From: Micromonospora kangleipakensis
Lineage (GTDB): Bacteria; Actinomycetota; Actinomycetes; Mycobacteriales; Micromonosporaceae
DNA length: 64,000 nt
Direction: 5' to 3'
Assembly: GCF_004217615.1 (NCBI RefSeq)
Contig: NZ_SHLD01000001.1
Location: 7,068,001-7,132,000, forward strand
Part shown: positions 55,768 through 64,000 of the stretch, piece after piece
How the letters are laid out: each line of letters begins with the position of its first letter
How positions within the stretch are numbered: position 1 is the stretch's first letter
Notes under the pieces: generated by a model
The model's database searches: none
What the model saw: the letters and a program-made list of their open reading frames with translations, nothing else
What the model was told of the DNA's origin: nothing
Program-made: the position numbers and the translations under genes

Positions 55768-55824
55768 TGATCATGAAGTTGTTGTCACCCGCCACGGCGT
55801 GTCGCGACAACAACTTCATGATCG
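55768..55824. repeat. Palindromic element copy B, intergenic
   Basis: GATCATGAAGTTGTTGTC (55769-55786) and GACAACAACTTCATGATC (55806-55823) form 18-bp arms around a 19-nt loop containing CACGGCGTGTC. Aligned to copy A (38139-38195), 47 of 57 positions agree; the arms and central 11 bases carry nearly all the identity. It joins the C-rich hexamer array to a G-rich tract. Confidence 0.85.
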
Positions 55825-55833
55825 ACGGGAGCC

Positions 55834-55891
55834 GGGGCGGGGTGGGAGGGGTGGGGGGTGGGGGGGTGGGGGGTGGGGGGTGGGGGGTGGG
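55834..55891 (+). other. G-run tract, potential G-quadruplex
   Basis: More than ten runs of three to seven G separated by single T, A or C residues occupy about 58 bases on the plus strand. By the usual rule of four or more G runs with short loops this can form several quadruplexes. It faces the (CCCTCR)n array across the palindrome. Confidence 0.7.
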
Positions 55892-55895
55892 ACGG

Positions 55896-55931
55896 CGAAG
55901 GGGCACGCCGGGGTGCCGGCGTGCCCCTTCG
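55896..55931. terminator. Perfect 16-bp terminator after mdh
   Basis: CGAAGGGGCACGCCGG (55896-55911) pairs with CCGGCGTGCCCCTTCG (55916-55931) around the loop GGTG. It is 15 bp beyond the mdh stop on the minus strand and would also stop transcripts from the MBL gene. Confidence 0.85.
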
Positions 55932-55945
55932 TGGGCTGGGTCGGG

Positions 55946-56896
55946 TCACATGTTGGCGACGTCGGCCTGCTTGGCGCGGACGGCCTCGGCGGCCGCGTTG
56001 AGGCTGGCCAGCTCGTCGGCGTCCAGGTCGGTCTCGACGATCCGCCGGATGCCCTCGCGGCCGATCTCGGCCTCGACGCCCAGGTAGACGCCGGAGATGC
56101 CGTACTCGCCGTCGACCCAGGCGCAGACCGGCATGATCTCGCCGGAGTCCTCCGCGACGGCCTTGGCCATCCGGGCGGCGGCGGCCGACGGGGCGTAGTA
56201 CGCCGAGCCGGTCTTCAGCAGGGCGACCACCTCGGCGCCACCGTTGCGGGTCTTGACGACCAGCTCCTCGATCTGCTCGGCGGGCATCGCCTCACGCAGC
56301 GGCTTGCCGTTGACGGTGCTCTTGGACGGCACCGGGACCATCGTGTCGCCGTGCGAGCCGAGGGTGAGGGTCTTGACCGACTTCACCGGTACATTCAGCG
56401 CCTCGGCGACGAAGTTGGTGAACCGGGCGCTGTCCAGCATGCCGGCCTGGCCGAGCACCCGGTTCTTCGGGAACTGGGTGGCGAGCTGGGCCAGCGCGGT
56501 CATCTCGTCGAGCGGGTTGGAGACGACGATGACGACGGCGTTCGGCGCGTACTTGGCGACGTTCTCGGAGACCTGGCGGACGATCTTGGCGTTGGTCTCC
56601 AGCAGGTCCATCCGGCTCATGCCCGGCTTGCGGGGCAGGCCGGCGGTGATGACCACGACATCGGAGCCCTCGATGGCCTCGTAGCCCTCGCCGTTCGGGC
56701 CGGTGGTGACGCCGACGACCTTGGTCTCGAAGCCCTCGACCGCGCGCGACTGGTTGAGGTCCAGCGCGAGACCCGCCGGCTTGCCCTCCACGATGTCGGT
56801 GATCACGACGGTGTCGAAGATGTCGTACTCGGCCAGGCGCTGTGCGGTGGTGGAGCCGTAGAAGCCGGCCCCGACGACAGTGACCTTCTTACCCAT
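55946..56896 (-). CDS. mdh: Malate dehydrogenase (lactate-dehydrogenase-like type)
   Basis: The 316-residue NAD-dependent enzyme interconverts malate and oxaloacetate. The dinucleotide-binding GAGFYGSTTA (8-17), the VITAGLPRKPGMSR substrate loop with its Arg, the SNPLDEM loop and the catalytic GSHGDTMVP histidine are all present. This subtype is shared by many actinobacteria and archaea. An internal codon choice at the loop supports malate over lactate (Arg in RKPGMSR). It is followed by a perfect hairpin. Confidence 0.93.
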   Translation of the reverse strand: MGKKVTVVGAGFYGSTTAQRLAEYDIFDTVVITDIVEGKPAGLALDLNQSRAVEGFETKVVGVTTGPNGEGYEAIEGSDVVVITAGLPRKPGMSRMDLLETNAKIVRQVSENVAKYAPNAVVIVVSNPLDEMTALAQLATQFPKNRVLGQAGMLDSARFTNFVAEALNVPVKSVKTLTLGSHGDTMVPVPSKSTVNGKPLREAMPAEQIEELVVKTRNGGAEVVALLKTGSAYYAPSAAAARMAKAVAEDSGEIMPVCAWVDGEYGISGVYLGVEAEIGREGIRRIVETDLDADELASLNAAAEAVRAKQADVANM

Positions 56897-57013
56897 GGTC
56901 GTCCCACTCCCTGATACCAGTCGGTTTTCCGGACCGTATCAGCCATCCTGGCACCGATCCGGCCAGGGGCGGACGGTTATGACGCGCTTGGGCGGAACGA
57001 CACACCGGCTCGG

Positions 57014-57049
57014 CGGCCGGCGGACGACGCCGGCGCCGTCCGCCGGCCG
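57014..57049 (-). terminator. Terminator after folD
   Basis: A 13-bp stem pairs 57014-57026 with 57037-57049 (CGGCCGGCGGACG against CGTCCGCCGGCCG, ten-base loop), three bases beyond the folD stop. Confidence 0.75.
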
Positions 57050-57051
57050 GA

Positions 57052-57912
57052 TCAGCCGCGCTCGGCGCGCTCGACGACGTTGGTCAGCAGCATCGCGCGG
57101 GTCATCGGGCCGACGCCGCCCGGCATCGGCACCAGCGCGCCGGCGACCTCGGCCACCTCGGGGTCCACGTCGCCGGTGTAGCGGCCCTTGCCGTCCGCGC
57201 CGATCACCCGGGTGATGCCGACGTCGACCACGGTGGCGCCCGGGGTGATCATGTCGGCGGTGAGCAGGCCGGGCACGCCGGCCGCGACGATGACGATGTC
57301 GGCCGCCCGGGTGTGCGCGGCGAGGTCCAGGGTGCCGGTGTGGCAGAGGGTCACGGTGGCGTTCTCGCTGCGGCGGGTGAGCAGCAGGCCGAGCGGGCGG
57401 CCCACCGTGTTGCCCCGGCCCACCAGCGCGACCTTGGCGCCCCGCAGCGCCACGTCGTGCCGGCGGAGCAGCTCGACGATGCCGCGCGGGGTGCAGGGCA
57501 GCGGAGCGTCGTAGCCGAGCACGAGGCGGCCCAGGTTGACCGGGTGCAGGCCGTCGGCGTCCTTGTCCGGGTCGATCATCTCCAGCGCGCGCTGGGTGTC
57601 GAGGTGGGCCGGGAGCGGCAGCTGGACGATGTAGCCGTGGCAGGCCGGGTCCGCGTTGAGGTCGGTGAGCACTTCGTCGAGCTGGGCCTGGGTGGCGTCG
57701 GCGGGCAGCTCCCGCCGGATCGAGGCGATGCCCACCTCTGCGCAGTCCCGGTGCTTGCCGTTGACGTACGCCTGGGAGCCGGGGTCGGCGCCCACCAGGA
57801 CGGTGCCCAGCCCGGGGGTGACGCCCCGCTCCGCGAGCGCCTTGACCCGCACCCGCAGCTCGTCCTTGATCTCCGCCGCGGTCGCCTTGCCGTCCAGGAT
57901 CGTCGCCGTCAC
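57052..57912 (-). CDS. folD: Methylenetetrahydrofolate dehydrogenase/cyclohydrolase
   Basis: The 286-residue bifunctional FolD interconverts 5,10-methylene- and 10-formyl-tetrahydrofolate. The catalytic lysine lies in YVNGKHRDC, and PLPAHLDTQ and [14 protein letters not shown] mark the folate and NADP sites. It starts at GTG 57912. The 412-bp gap upstream separates it from a divergent peptide importer. No glyA or purH is adjacent. Confidence 0.93.
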   Translation of the reverse strand: MTATILDGKATAAEIKDELRVRVKALAERGVTPGLGTVLVGADPGSQAYVNGKHRDCAEVGIASIRRELPADATQAQLDEVLTDLNADPACHGYIVQLPLPAHLDTQRALEMIDPDKDADGLHPVNLGRLVLGYDAPLPCTPRGIVELLRRHDVALRGAKVALVGRGNTVGRPLGLLLTRRSENATVTLCHTGTLDLAAHTRAADIVIVAAGVPGLLTADMITPGATVVDVGITRVIGADGKGRYTGDVDPEVAEVAGALVPMPGGVGPMTRAMLLTNVVERAERG

Positions 57913-58324
57913 GCCCTGATCGTCTCACGCGCGCCGGCTGGCGGGCCGACGACAGCAAACGGTGACGATCCGTAACGTGTGGTTAGTCACTCACAGTGAC
58001 AGAGTGTGGATCGCGCCACATGATGGGATGGGCAGGCGATCATGAGACACCCCAGAGCGGACGACGGTGACGCAACCTCGCGCCGGCTTCGAGACGGCGC
58101 GACAGGCGCGGCCGGACATTCGAAACGACGGCTCTGAGCAGGCCTTCTGGCTCTCCTCCTTAGCAGAGGCGCGAGACGCCGACAAGGCCGGGCCCCCCAC
58201 TCCGTTACCCCTTTGCAACGCTCTCGTTGCCGAACCGCCTCCGACGACCTACCGTTGCCGATTGTTGCGCAGCGTTACCCAACGGCGGGCCTGACTGCGC
58301 AGCGTGAGGAGATGAGGAGACTCA
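57913..58324. other. Divergent promoter region of folD and a peptide importer
   Basis: No credible gene was found in 412 bases. A 15-bp palindrome GTCACT-CAC-AGTGAC (57986-58000) about 75 bp upstream of folD and 325 bp upstream of the importer may be an operator. TGCGCAGCGT occurs twice (58266-58275 and 58296-58305) close to the importer start and may belong to its leader. GAGGAGA immediately before ATG 58325 is its ribosome site. Confidence 0.4.
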
Positions 58325-59929
58325 ATGCGAGTTCGTAGGCTTGCTGCCTGGACCGCCCTCCCGCTCGCGGTGACCCTGGGCCTCGCGGCCTGCGGCAGCG
58401 GCGGAGGCAGCGGATCCGGCAGCAGCGACCCCAACGCGGCCGTCAGCATCCAGATCAGCGAGCCGCAGCACCTGGTTCCGTCGAACACCACCGAGGTATC
58501 GGGTTCCCAGGTGCTCGCCGGCCTGTTCAGCCCGCTCGTCGACTACGACGCGCAGAACAAGCCGTACGAGGTGGCGGCCCAGTCGGTGACGTCGTCGGAC
58601 AACAAGGTCTGGACGATCAAGCTGAAGGACGGCTTCACCTTCCACAACGGTGAGAAGGTCACGTCCGAGGACTACATCAACGCGTGGAACTACGGCGCGT
58701 ACGCCCCCAACGGCCAGGGCGGCAGCTACTTCTTCGAGAAGATCGCCGGCTACCAGGACCTGCAGGGCGAGAAGCCGAAGGCCAAGACGATGTCCGGGCT
58801 GAAGAAGGTCGACGACCTCACCTTCACCGTGACGCTGTCCGAGCCGTACATCGACTTCAAGACGATGCTCGGCTACACCTCCTTCTACCCGCTGCCCGAG
58901 GCCGCGTTCTCCGCCCCGGGCGTGCTGAAGGACTCGTACGAGCAGGCGCCGATCGGTCAGGGCCCGTTCAAGATGAAGGGCACCTGGCAGCACGACGCCA
59001 AGATCGACGTCGAGCGGTACGACGCGTACCCGGGCGAGAAGCCCAAGGTCAAGGGCGTCGAGTTCCGGGTCTACCAGCAGCTCGCCGCGGCCTACGCGGA
59101 CGTGCAGGGGGACAACCTGGACGTCCTCGGGACGATCCCGACCGAGAACCTGAGCACCGCGCCGACCGACCTGGGCGACCGGTACCAGACCAGCCCGATG
59201 TCGTCGTTCCAGTTCCTGGCGTTCCCGACGTTCGACAAGAACTTCAGCAACCCGGACGTGCGCAAGGCCATCTCGATGGCGATCGACCGGGACGAGATCA
59301 CCAAGTCGATCTTCAAGGGTTCGCAGAAGCCGGCCCGTTCGTTCGTCTCGCCGGTGCTGCCGGGCTACCGGGACAACACCACCGGCGCGGCGGGTGAATT
59401 CAACCCGACCGAGGCCAAGAAGCTCTACCAGGCCGCCGGCGGCCCGTCGAAGATCGTCATCTCCTACAACGGGGACGGCGGTCACAAGGACTGGGTCGAC
59501 GCCACCGCCAACCAGCTGAAGGCCAACCTGGGCGTCGACGTGGTCGGCTCGGCCGAGCCGAAGTTCGCCGACCTGCTCACCAAGGTCGAGAAGAAGCAGC
59601 CGGTCGGCTTGTTCCGGATGGGCTGGGTGATGGACTACCCGTCCATGGAGGACTACCTCGGCCCGCTGTACAGCACCAACGGCTCGTCGAACTACTACGG
59701 CTACAGCAACCCGGAGTTCGACAAGCTGGTCAAGGAGGGTTCGGCCGCCAAGACGCAGGACGAGGCGATCGCCAAGTACCAGCAGGCGGAGGACATCCTG
59801 GCCAAGGACATGCCGGTGATCCCGCTCCGCTTCGGCGAGAACGTGTTCGGCCACTCGTCCAAGGTCAAGAACGTCGAGATGGACCTGTTCCAGCGGGTCA
59901 ACCTCGTCAAGATCGAAACGGCCAGCTGA
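58325..59929 (+). CDS. Oligopeptide ABC transporter substrate-binding lipoprotein (family 5)
   Basis: The 534-residue binding protein starts MRVRRLAAWTALPLAV with lipobox GLAAC and Cys23 as the lipid site, then a Gly/Ser linker. Conserved SBP_bac_5 segments (GEKVTSEDYINAWNYG, SNYYGYSNPEFDKLV) place it in the oligopeptide group. It is first in its operon, unlike the binding protein of the importer at 4-10 kb. A perfect hairpin follows, which should trim downstream transcription and keep this product more abundant than the permeases. Confidence 0.93.
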   Translation: MRVRRLAAWTALPLAVTLGLAACGSGGGSGSGSSDPNAAVSIQISEPQHLVPSNTTEVSGSQVLAGLFSPLVDYDAQNKPYEVAAQSVTSSDNKVWTIKLKDGFTFHNGEKVTSEDYINAWNYGAYAPNGQGGSYFFEKIAGYQDLQGEKPKAKTMSGLKKVDDLTFTVTLSEPYIDFKTMLGYTSFYPLPEAAFSAPGVLKDSYEQAPIGQGPFKMKGTWQHDAKIDVERYDAYPGEKPKVKGVEFRVYQQLAAAYADVQGDNLDVLGTIPTENLSTAPTDLGDRYQTSPMSSFQFLAFPTFDKNFSNPDVRKAISMAIDRDEITKSIFKGSQKPARSFVSPVLPGYRDNTTGAAGEFNPTEAKKLYQAAGGPSKIVISYNGDGGHKDWVDATANQLKANLGVDVVGSAEPKFADLLTKVEKKQPVGLFRMGWVMDYPSMEDYLGPLYSTNGSSNYYGYSNPEFDKLVKEGSAAKTQDEAIAKYQQAEDILAKDMPVIPLRFGENVFGHSSKVKNVEMDLFQRVNLVKIETAS

Positions 59930-59943
59930 GCTGACCATGGTGC

Positions 59944-59975
59944 GGGCCACCCGGGCGACGACGCCCGGGTGGCCC
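59944..59975 (+). terminator. Intra-operon hairpin after the binding-protein gene
   Basis: GGGCCACCCGGGCG (59944-59957) pairs with CGCCCGGGTGGCCC (59962-59975), 14 perfect pairs around loop ACGA, 15 bp after the binding-protein stop and 152 bp before the first permease. It probably works as a leaky terminator or 3' end protector. Confidence 0.8.
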
Positions 59976-60126
59976 GGACCGCGCTACCCGGCCCGGGCGG
60001 CACGCCCGGCGTCGGTGGCGGCGCCGGCCTCCCCCGGGCCGGACGGCATGCGCTTCGGATATTTCCGGTACGACCAGAGATGCCGTCCTGCGACCCTTTC
60101 GCATTTTTCCGGAGAGACTGCTAAGC

Positions 60127-61065
60127 ATGTTCCGCTACATCTTGCGGCGCCTACTGCAGATGGTCCTCGCGTTCTTCGGGACCACCCTGATCGTCTATGC
60201 GCTGATGTTCGCCGGCCAGGGCGACCCCATCCAGGCCCTCGCGGGCGAACGACCGGTGACGGCGGCCCAGCGGGCATACCTGACCGAGAAGTACCACCTG
60301 GACGCCACCGGCGTCGGTGGCTTCTTCTACCGCTACTTCGACTACGTCAAGAGCCTGCTCCAGGGTGACCTCGGCCAGTCGCTGACCGGCCGCCAGATCG
60401 GCGACATCCTTCAGGCGGCCTGGCCGGTCACCGTGAAGCTCGCGCTGATCGCGCTCGCCGTGGCGATCATCTTCGGCGTCACCGCCGGCGTGATCGCCGG
60501 CATCCGGCGGGCCAGCATCTTCGACAACTCGACGCTGGTGCTCACCCTGCTGGTGCTCGGCATCCCGACCATCGTGCTGGCGCCGCTCGCCCAGTACTTC
60601 CTGGGCGTCAAGTGGCAGCTCTTCCCGCCCACCGCCGGCGCCGAGCCGACGTTCTATGCGCTGCTGCTGCCGGGCATCGTGCTCGGCTCGCTGTCGCTGG
60701 CCACCGCGCTGCGGCTGACCCGTACCTCGGTGGCGGAGAACCTGCGTGCCGACTACGTCCGGACCGCCCGGTCCAAGGGCCTGGTCAAGCGGCGCATCGT
60801 CAGCGTCCACGTGCTGCGCAACTCGCTCATCCCGGTGGTCACCTTCCTCGGTGTGGAGCTGGGCAACCTGATGAGCGGGGCGATCATCACCGAGGGCGTC
60901 TTCAACATCCCCGGCGTGGGCTTCAACCTCTTCCGCGGCATCCGCACCGAGGACGGCCCCCTGGTGGTGGGCATCGTCAGCGTGCTGGTCGTGGTCTACC
61001 TGGTCTCGAACCTGGTGGTGGACGTCCTGTACGCCGTACTCGACCCGAGGATCCGCTATGAGTGA
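60127..61065 (+). CDS. Oligopeptide ABC transporter permease, OppB type
   Basis: The 312-residue permease starts MFRYILRRLLQM with GGAGAG upstream. It has six helices and the cytoplasmic coupling loop RTARSKGLVKRR near residue 215. It follows the leaky hairpin after the binding protein. The next gene overlaps it by 8 bp. Confidence 0.92.
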   Translation: MFRYILRRLLQMVLAFFGTTLIVYALMFAGQGDPIQALAGERPVTAAQRAYLTEKYHLDATGVGGFFYRYFDYVKSLLQGDLGQSLTGRQIGDILQAAWPVTVKLALIALAVAIIFGVTAGVIAGIRRASIFDNSTLVLTLLVLGIPTIVLAPLAQYFLGVKWQLFPPTAGAEPTFYALLLPGIVLGSLSLATALRLTRTSVAENLRADYVRTARSKGLVKRRIVSVHVLRNSLIPVVTFLGVELGNLMSGAIITEGVFNIPGVGFNLFRGIRTEDGPLVVGIVSVLVVVYLVSNLVVDVLYAVLDPRIRYE

Positions 61066-62014
61066 CTTCGAGACTGTGGCGGCGACCGAGAACCAGGCCG
61101 CGCGGCGTGGCCCCTCGGGCGAGCCGGGCGCGCCCAACCAGGTCGGCGTGCCGAACAAGCCGCGCAGCCTGGCCGGGGACGCCTGGCGCGACCTGCGCCG
61201 CAACCCGATCTTCTGGATCTCGCTGGCACTGGTGGTCATCTTCACCCTGATGGCCGTGATCCCTGGCGTGTTCACCACGAACGACCCGAGCGACTGCCTG
61301 CTCTCCCGGCAGCACGCCGGGCCGTCCGGCGGGGCCATCTTCGGGTACGACTTCCAGGGCTGCGACACGTACTCCCGGGCGGTCTACGGCACCCGGGCCT
61401 CACTGCTGGTCGGCGCGCTCTCCGCGCTGGGCACCGGGGTGATCGCGCTGGTGGTCGGCATGGTGGCCGGTTACTTCGGCCGCTGGATCGACGCGGTGCT
61501 CTCCCGCGTGATCGACGTGGTGCTCGGCATCCCGCTGCTGCTGGCCGCGATCGTGCTGCTCAAGCGGGTCGGCAGCGCCAGCCCGACGGTCCGGATCACC
61601 GCGGTGATCTTCGTGCTGGCCATCCTCGGCTGGACCACGGCCGCCCGGGTGGTGCGTTCCTCGGTGATCACCGCGAAGGAGCAGGACTACGTCGCGGCGG
61701 CCCGGATGCTCGGCGCCGGCCACGGCCGGATCATGTGGCGGCACATCCTGCCGAACTCGCTGGCCCCGGCCATCGTGGTGCTGACCATCGCGCTCGGCTC
61801 GTTCATCGCCGCCGAGGCGACGCTCTCCTTCCTGGGCATCGGTCTCAAGGCGCCGACGATCTCGTGGGGCCAGGACATCGACACCGGCCGGATCCACATG
61901 CGGGAGTCGGCGACGCCGCTGATCGTCCCGTCGACCTTCCTCGCGCTGACCGTGCTGGCGTTCATCATGCTCGGCGACGCGATCCGTGACGCCTTCGACC
62001 CGAAGCTGCGGTGA
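61058..62014 (+). CDS. Oligopeptide ABC transporter permease, OppC type
   Basis: The 318-residue second permease has about 45 cytoplasmic residues before its first helix. The coupling loop VAAARMLGAGHGR is near residue 210 and the end LGDAIRDAFDPKLR is typical. Overlap of 8 bp with the upstream permease and a gap of 4 bp to the first ATPase indicate one transcript. Confidence 0.92.
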   Translation: MSDFETVAATENQAARRGPSGEPGAPNQVGVPNKPRSLAGDAWRDLRRNPIFWISLALVVIFTLMAVIPGVFTTNDPSDCLLSRQHAGPSGGAIFGYDFQGCDTYSRAVYGTRASLLVGALSALGTGVIALVVGMVAGYFGRWIDAVLSRVIDVVLGIPLLLAAIVLLKRVGSASPTVRITAVIFVLAILGWTTAARVVRSSVITAKEQDYVAAARMLGAGHGRIMWRHILPNSLAPAIVVLTIALGSFIAAEATLSFLGIGLKAPTISWGQDIDTGRIHMRESATPLIVPSTFLALTVLAFIMLGDAIRDAFDPKLR

Positions 62015-62018
62015 GCTC

Positions 62019-63056
62019 ATGAGTCAGTCTGCTGTCCGCCCGACGCCGGCCTCCCCCACCCCGCCCGGCGGCCACCTGCTCGAGGTCCGGGACCTGCACA
62101 TCGAGTTCCGGACCGGCGAGGGCGTGGCCCGGGTGATCAACGGGGTCTCGTACCACCTGGACCCCGGCGAGACCCTGGCGGTGCTCGGCGAGTCCGGCTC
62201 CGGCAAGTCGGTGACCGCTCAGGCAATCATGGGCATCCTCGACACTCCCCCGGCCTTCGTTCGTTCCGGCCAGATCCTCTATCAGGGCCGGGACCTGCTG
62301 ACGCAGTCGGAGGAGCAGCGCCGGCAGGTGCGCGGCAAGGAGATCGCGATGATCTTCCAGGACGCGCTCTCCGCGCTGAACCCGGTCTTCCCGGTCGGCT
62401 GGCAGATCGGCGAGACGCTGCGCCAGCGCGAGGGGATGTCCCGGGCCGACGCCCGACGGCGGGCCGTCGAGCTGATGGACCTGGTGCAGATCCCGGCCGC
62501 GGCGAAGCGACTGGGCGACTACCCGCACCAGTTCTCCGGCGGCATGCGGCAGCGCGTCATGATCGCGATGGCGCTGGCGCTGGACCCGAAGGTGCTGATC
62601 GCCGACGAGCCGACCACGGCGCTCGACGTCACCGTGCAGGCCCAGATCATGGACCTGCTGGCCGACCTGCGCCGCGACCTCAACATGGCGATGATCCTGA
62701 TCACCCACGACCTCGGCGTGGTCGCCGGCGTCGCGGACCGGATCGCCGTCATGTACGCCGGCCGGATCGTCGAGCACGCCGACGTCCGCTCGCTGTACCG
62801 GTCGCCGGCCCACCCGTACACCAAGGGGCTGCTGGAGTCGATCCCGCGGATGGACGTCCGGGGTCAGGCGCTCTCCACCATCAAGGGGCTGCCGCCGAAC
62901 CTGATGCGGATCCCCTCCGGCTGCCCGTTCCACCCCCGGTGCCCGTACGTGCAGCAGGTCTGCGTGGACGTGGTGCCGCACGACCTGGTCCTCGGCGACG
63001 GCCGGACCAGCGCGTGCCACTTCGCGCAGGAGGTCCGTGATGACAGCGCCCGCTAG
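62019..63056 (+). CDS. Oligopeptide ABC transporter ATPase, OppD type
   Basis: The 345-residue ATPase starts at ATG 62019 ([11 protein letters not shown]), four bases after the permease stop. Walker A GESGSGKS is near residue 63, signature [12 protein letters not shown], Walker [11 protein letters not shown]; the C-terminal [14 protein letters not shown] stretch has the cysteines expected of this subfamily. It overlaps the next ATPase by 17 bp. Confidence 0.93.
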   Translation: MSQSAVRPTPASPTPPGGHLLEVRDLHIEFRTGEGVARVINGVSYHLDPGETLAVLGESGSGKSVTAQAIMGILDTPPAFVRSGQILYQGRDLLTQSEEQRRQVRGKEIAMIFQDALSALNPVFPVGWQIGETLRQREGMSRADARRRAVELMDLVQIPAAAKRLGDYPHQFSGGMRQRVMIAMALALDPKVLIADEPTTALDVTVQAQIMDLLADLRRDLNMAMILITHDLGVVAGVADRIAVMYAGRIVEHADVRSLYRSPAHPYTKGLLESIPRMDVRGQALSTIKGLPPNLMRIPSGCPFHPRCPYVQQVCVDVVPHDLVLGDGRTSACHFAQEVRDDSAR

Positions 63057-64000
63057 CCCGACGAAGGTCCGCGGCGAGACGATCCTCTCCGTCGACAACG
63101 TGGTCAAGCACTTCCCGATCAGCCAGGGGGTGCTGTTCAAGAAGCAAACCGGGGCGGTCAAGGCCGTCGACGGGGTGAGCTTCGAGCTGCGCCGGGGCGA
63201 GACGCTCGGCATCGTCGGCGAGTCCGGCTGCGGCAAGTCGACCCTCGCCCGGCTGCTGATGCGGCTGGAGACGCCGACCGCCGGGCGGGCCACCCTGGAG
63301 GGGAAGGACCTGTTCAAGGCCTCCGGGTCGGAACTGCGCCGGCTGCGCCGCAACATGCAGATGGTGATGCAGGACCCGTACACCTCGCTGAACCCGCGGA
63401 TGACGGTCGGCGACATCATCGGCGAGCCGTTCGAGATCCACCCGGACGCCGCCCCGAAGGGCAGCAAGCAGAAGCGGGTGCAGGAGCTGCTGGACGTGGT
63501 CGGGCTCAACCCCGAGCACATCAACCGGTACCCGCACCAGTTCTCCGGCGGCCAGCGGCAGCGCATCGGCATCGCCCGGGCCCTGGCGCTGCGGCCGGAG
63601 ATCATCGTCTGCGACGAGCCGGTCTCGGCCCTGGACGTGTCGATCCAGGCCCAGGTGATCAACCTGCTGGAGCAGCTCCAGGACGAGTTCGGGCTGTCGT
63701 ACATCTTCATCGCGCACGACCTGTCGGTGGTCCGGCACATCTCCGACCGGGTCGCGGTGATGTACCTCGGCAGGATCGTGGAGATCGGCACCGAGGAGGA
63801 GATCTACGAGCGGGCCACCCACCCGTACACCCAGGCGCTGCTCTCGGCGGTGCCGGTGCCCGACCCGGACGCCCGGACCGGCCGGAACATCATCCGGCTC
63901 ACCGGCGACGTGCCGAGCCCCGCCGAGCCGCCGAGTGGTTGCCACTTCCGCACCCGCTGCTGGAAGGCCCAGGACGTCTGCGCCACCCAGGATCCGCACA
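63040..64000 (+). CDS. Oligopeptide ABC transporter ATPase, OppF type, cut by window edge
   Basis: ATG 63040 follows AGGAGGT. The frame is open to the end of the window (320 residues seen). Walker [10 protein letters not shown] is near residue 59, signature FSGGQRQR, Walker [10 protein letters not shown]. It ends inside the cysteine-containing tail ([17 protein letters not shown]), so only a few residues are probably missing. It completes the A-B-C-D-F importer. Confidence 0.92.
   Translation, partial: MTAPASPTKVRGETILSVDNVVKHFPISQGVLFKKQTGAVKAVDGVSFELRRGETLGIVGESGCGKSTLARLLMRLETPTAGRATLEGKDLFKASGSELRRLRRNMQMVMQDPYTSLNPRMTVGDIIGEPFEIHPDAAPKGSKQKRVQELLDVVGLNPEHINRYPHQFSGGQRQRIGIARALALRPEIIVCDEPVSALDVSIQAQVINLLEQLQDEFGLSYIFIAHDLSVVRHISDRVAVMYLGRIVEIGTEEEIYERATHPYTQALLSAVPVPDPDARTGRNIIRLTGDVPSPAEPPSGCHFRTRCWKAQDVCATQDPH

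Noticed and set aside
58067..58294. 75-codon frame in the folD-importer gap
   Set aside because: GC3 is irregular, no ribosome site is present and the product has no recognisable pattern, so it is not called a gene.

Overview
The window is very GC-rich actinobacterial DNA, with G or C at almost every third codon position in the confident genes. A mycothiol-pathway deacetylase, an actinobacterial three-gene succinate dehydrogenase, a SigE-family ECF sigma factor and a lactate-dehydrogenase-like malate dehydrogenase together suggest the order Micromonosporales, probably Micromonospora or a close relative. This placement is inferred from protein character, not from a marker gene. No rRNA gene, complete tRNA or CRISPR array was seen.

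Layout. 0-4.3 kb: an acetyltransferase tail, two membrane proteins, mshB and an S9 peptidase. 4.4-10.3 kb: a complete peptide ABC importer on the minus strand, in transcript order D-F-C-B-A. 10.6-15.6 kb: a Uma2-family nuclease-like protein, the TldD/TldE protease pair and an orphan BtrH/DUF4872 protein. 15.8-19.6 kb: sdhCAB, whose iron-sulfur subunit has a 107-residue histidine-rich tail. 19.7-25.6 kb: small accessory genes (MutT, a carbinolamine-dehydratase-like protein, DUF1801, a methyltransferase, acetyltransferases); three genes here need a missing base to read through. 25.8-27.3 kb: merB fused to a thioredoxin-like domain, divergent from merR across a clear MerR-type operator. 28.1-31.7 kb: a decayed integrated element with a tRNA 3' end, an integrase tail, two DUF1906 genes (one truncated), a broken secreted propeller protein and a LexA-like box. 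31.7-35.8 kb: ychF, peptidase E and a MarR/EamA divergent pair. 36-43 kb: an ECF sigma factor with an exported proline-rich partner, Ada-AlkA plus Ogt alkylation repair, and a heterodimeric ABC exporter. 43-49 kb: valS and a tightly overlapping four-gene ABC-2 operon. 49-53 kb: an APS kinase fused to an ATP-sulfurylase-like domain without its active site, then deoR-galT. 53-58 kb: icd, an MBL-fold hydrolase, mdh and folD. 58-64 kb: a second peptide ABC importer in the order A-B-C-D-F, cut by the window edge.

The most unusual signal is a 57-bp palindromic element present twice, at 38139-38195 and 55768-55824. Both copies have 16-17-bp arms and share an identical 11-base centre, with 47 of 57 positions equal. 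One lies in frame inside the Ada-AlkA gene and encodes part of its protein. The other sits in an intergenic tract between a (CCCTCR)n hexamer array and a G-run tract. Both lie where a C-rich strand switches to a G-rich one. Being 57 bp, a multiple of three, and coding-tolerant, it recalls the Rickettsia palindromic elements.

Working relations. sdhCAB, icd and mdh supply TCA-cycle steps. mshB and merB both belong to thiol or metal detoxification. Ada-AlkA and Ogt form a translationally coupled repair pair. The two peptide importers sit at opposite ends of the window with opposite gene order. Most operons show 1-8-bp start/stop overlaps, and many convergent pairs are separated by perfect GC-rich hairpins.
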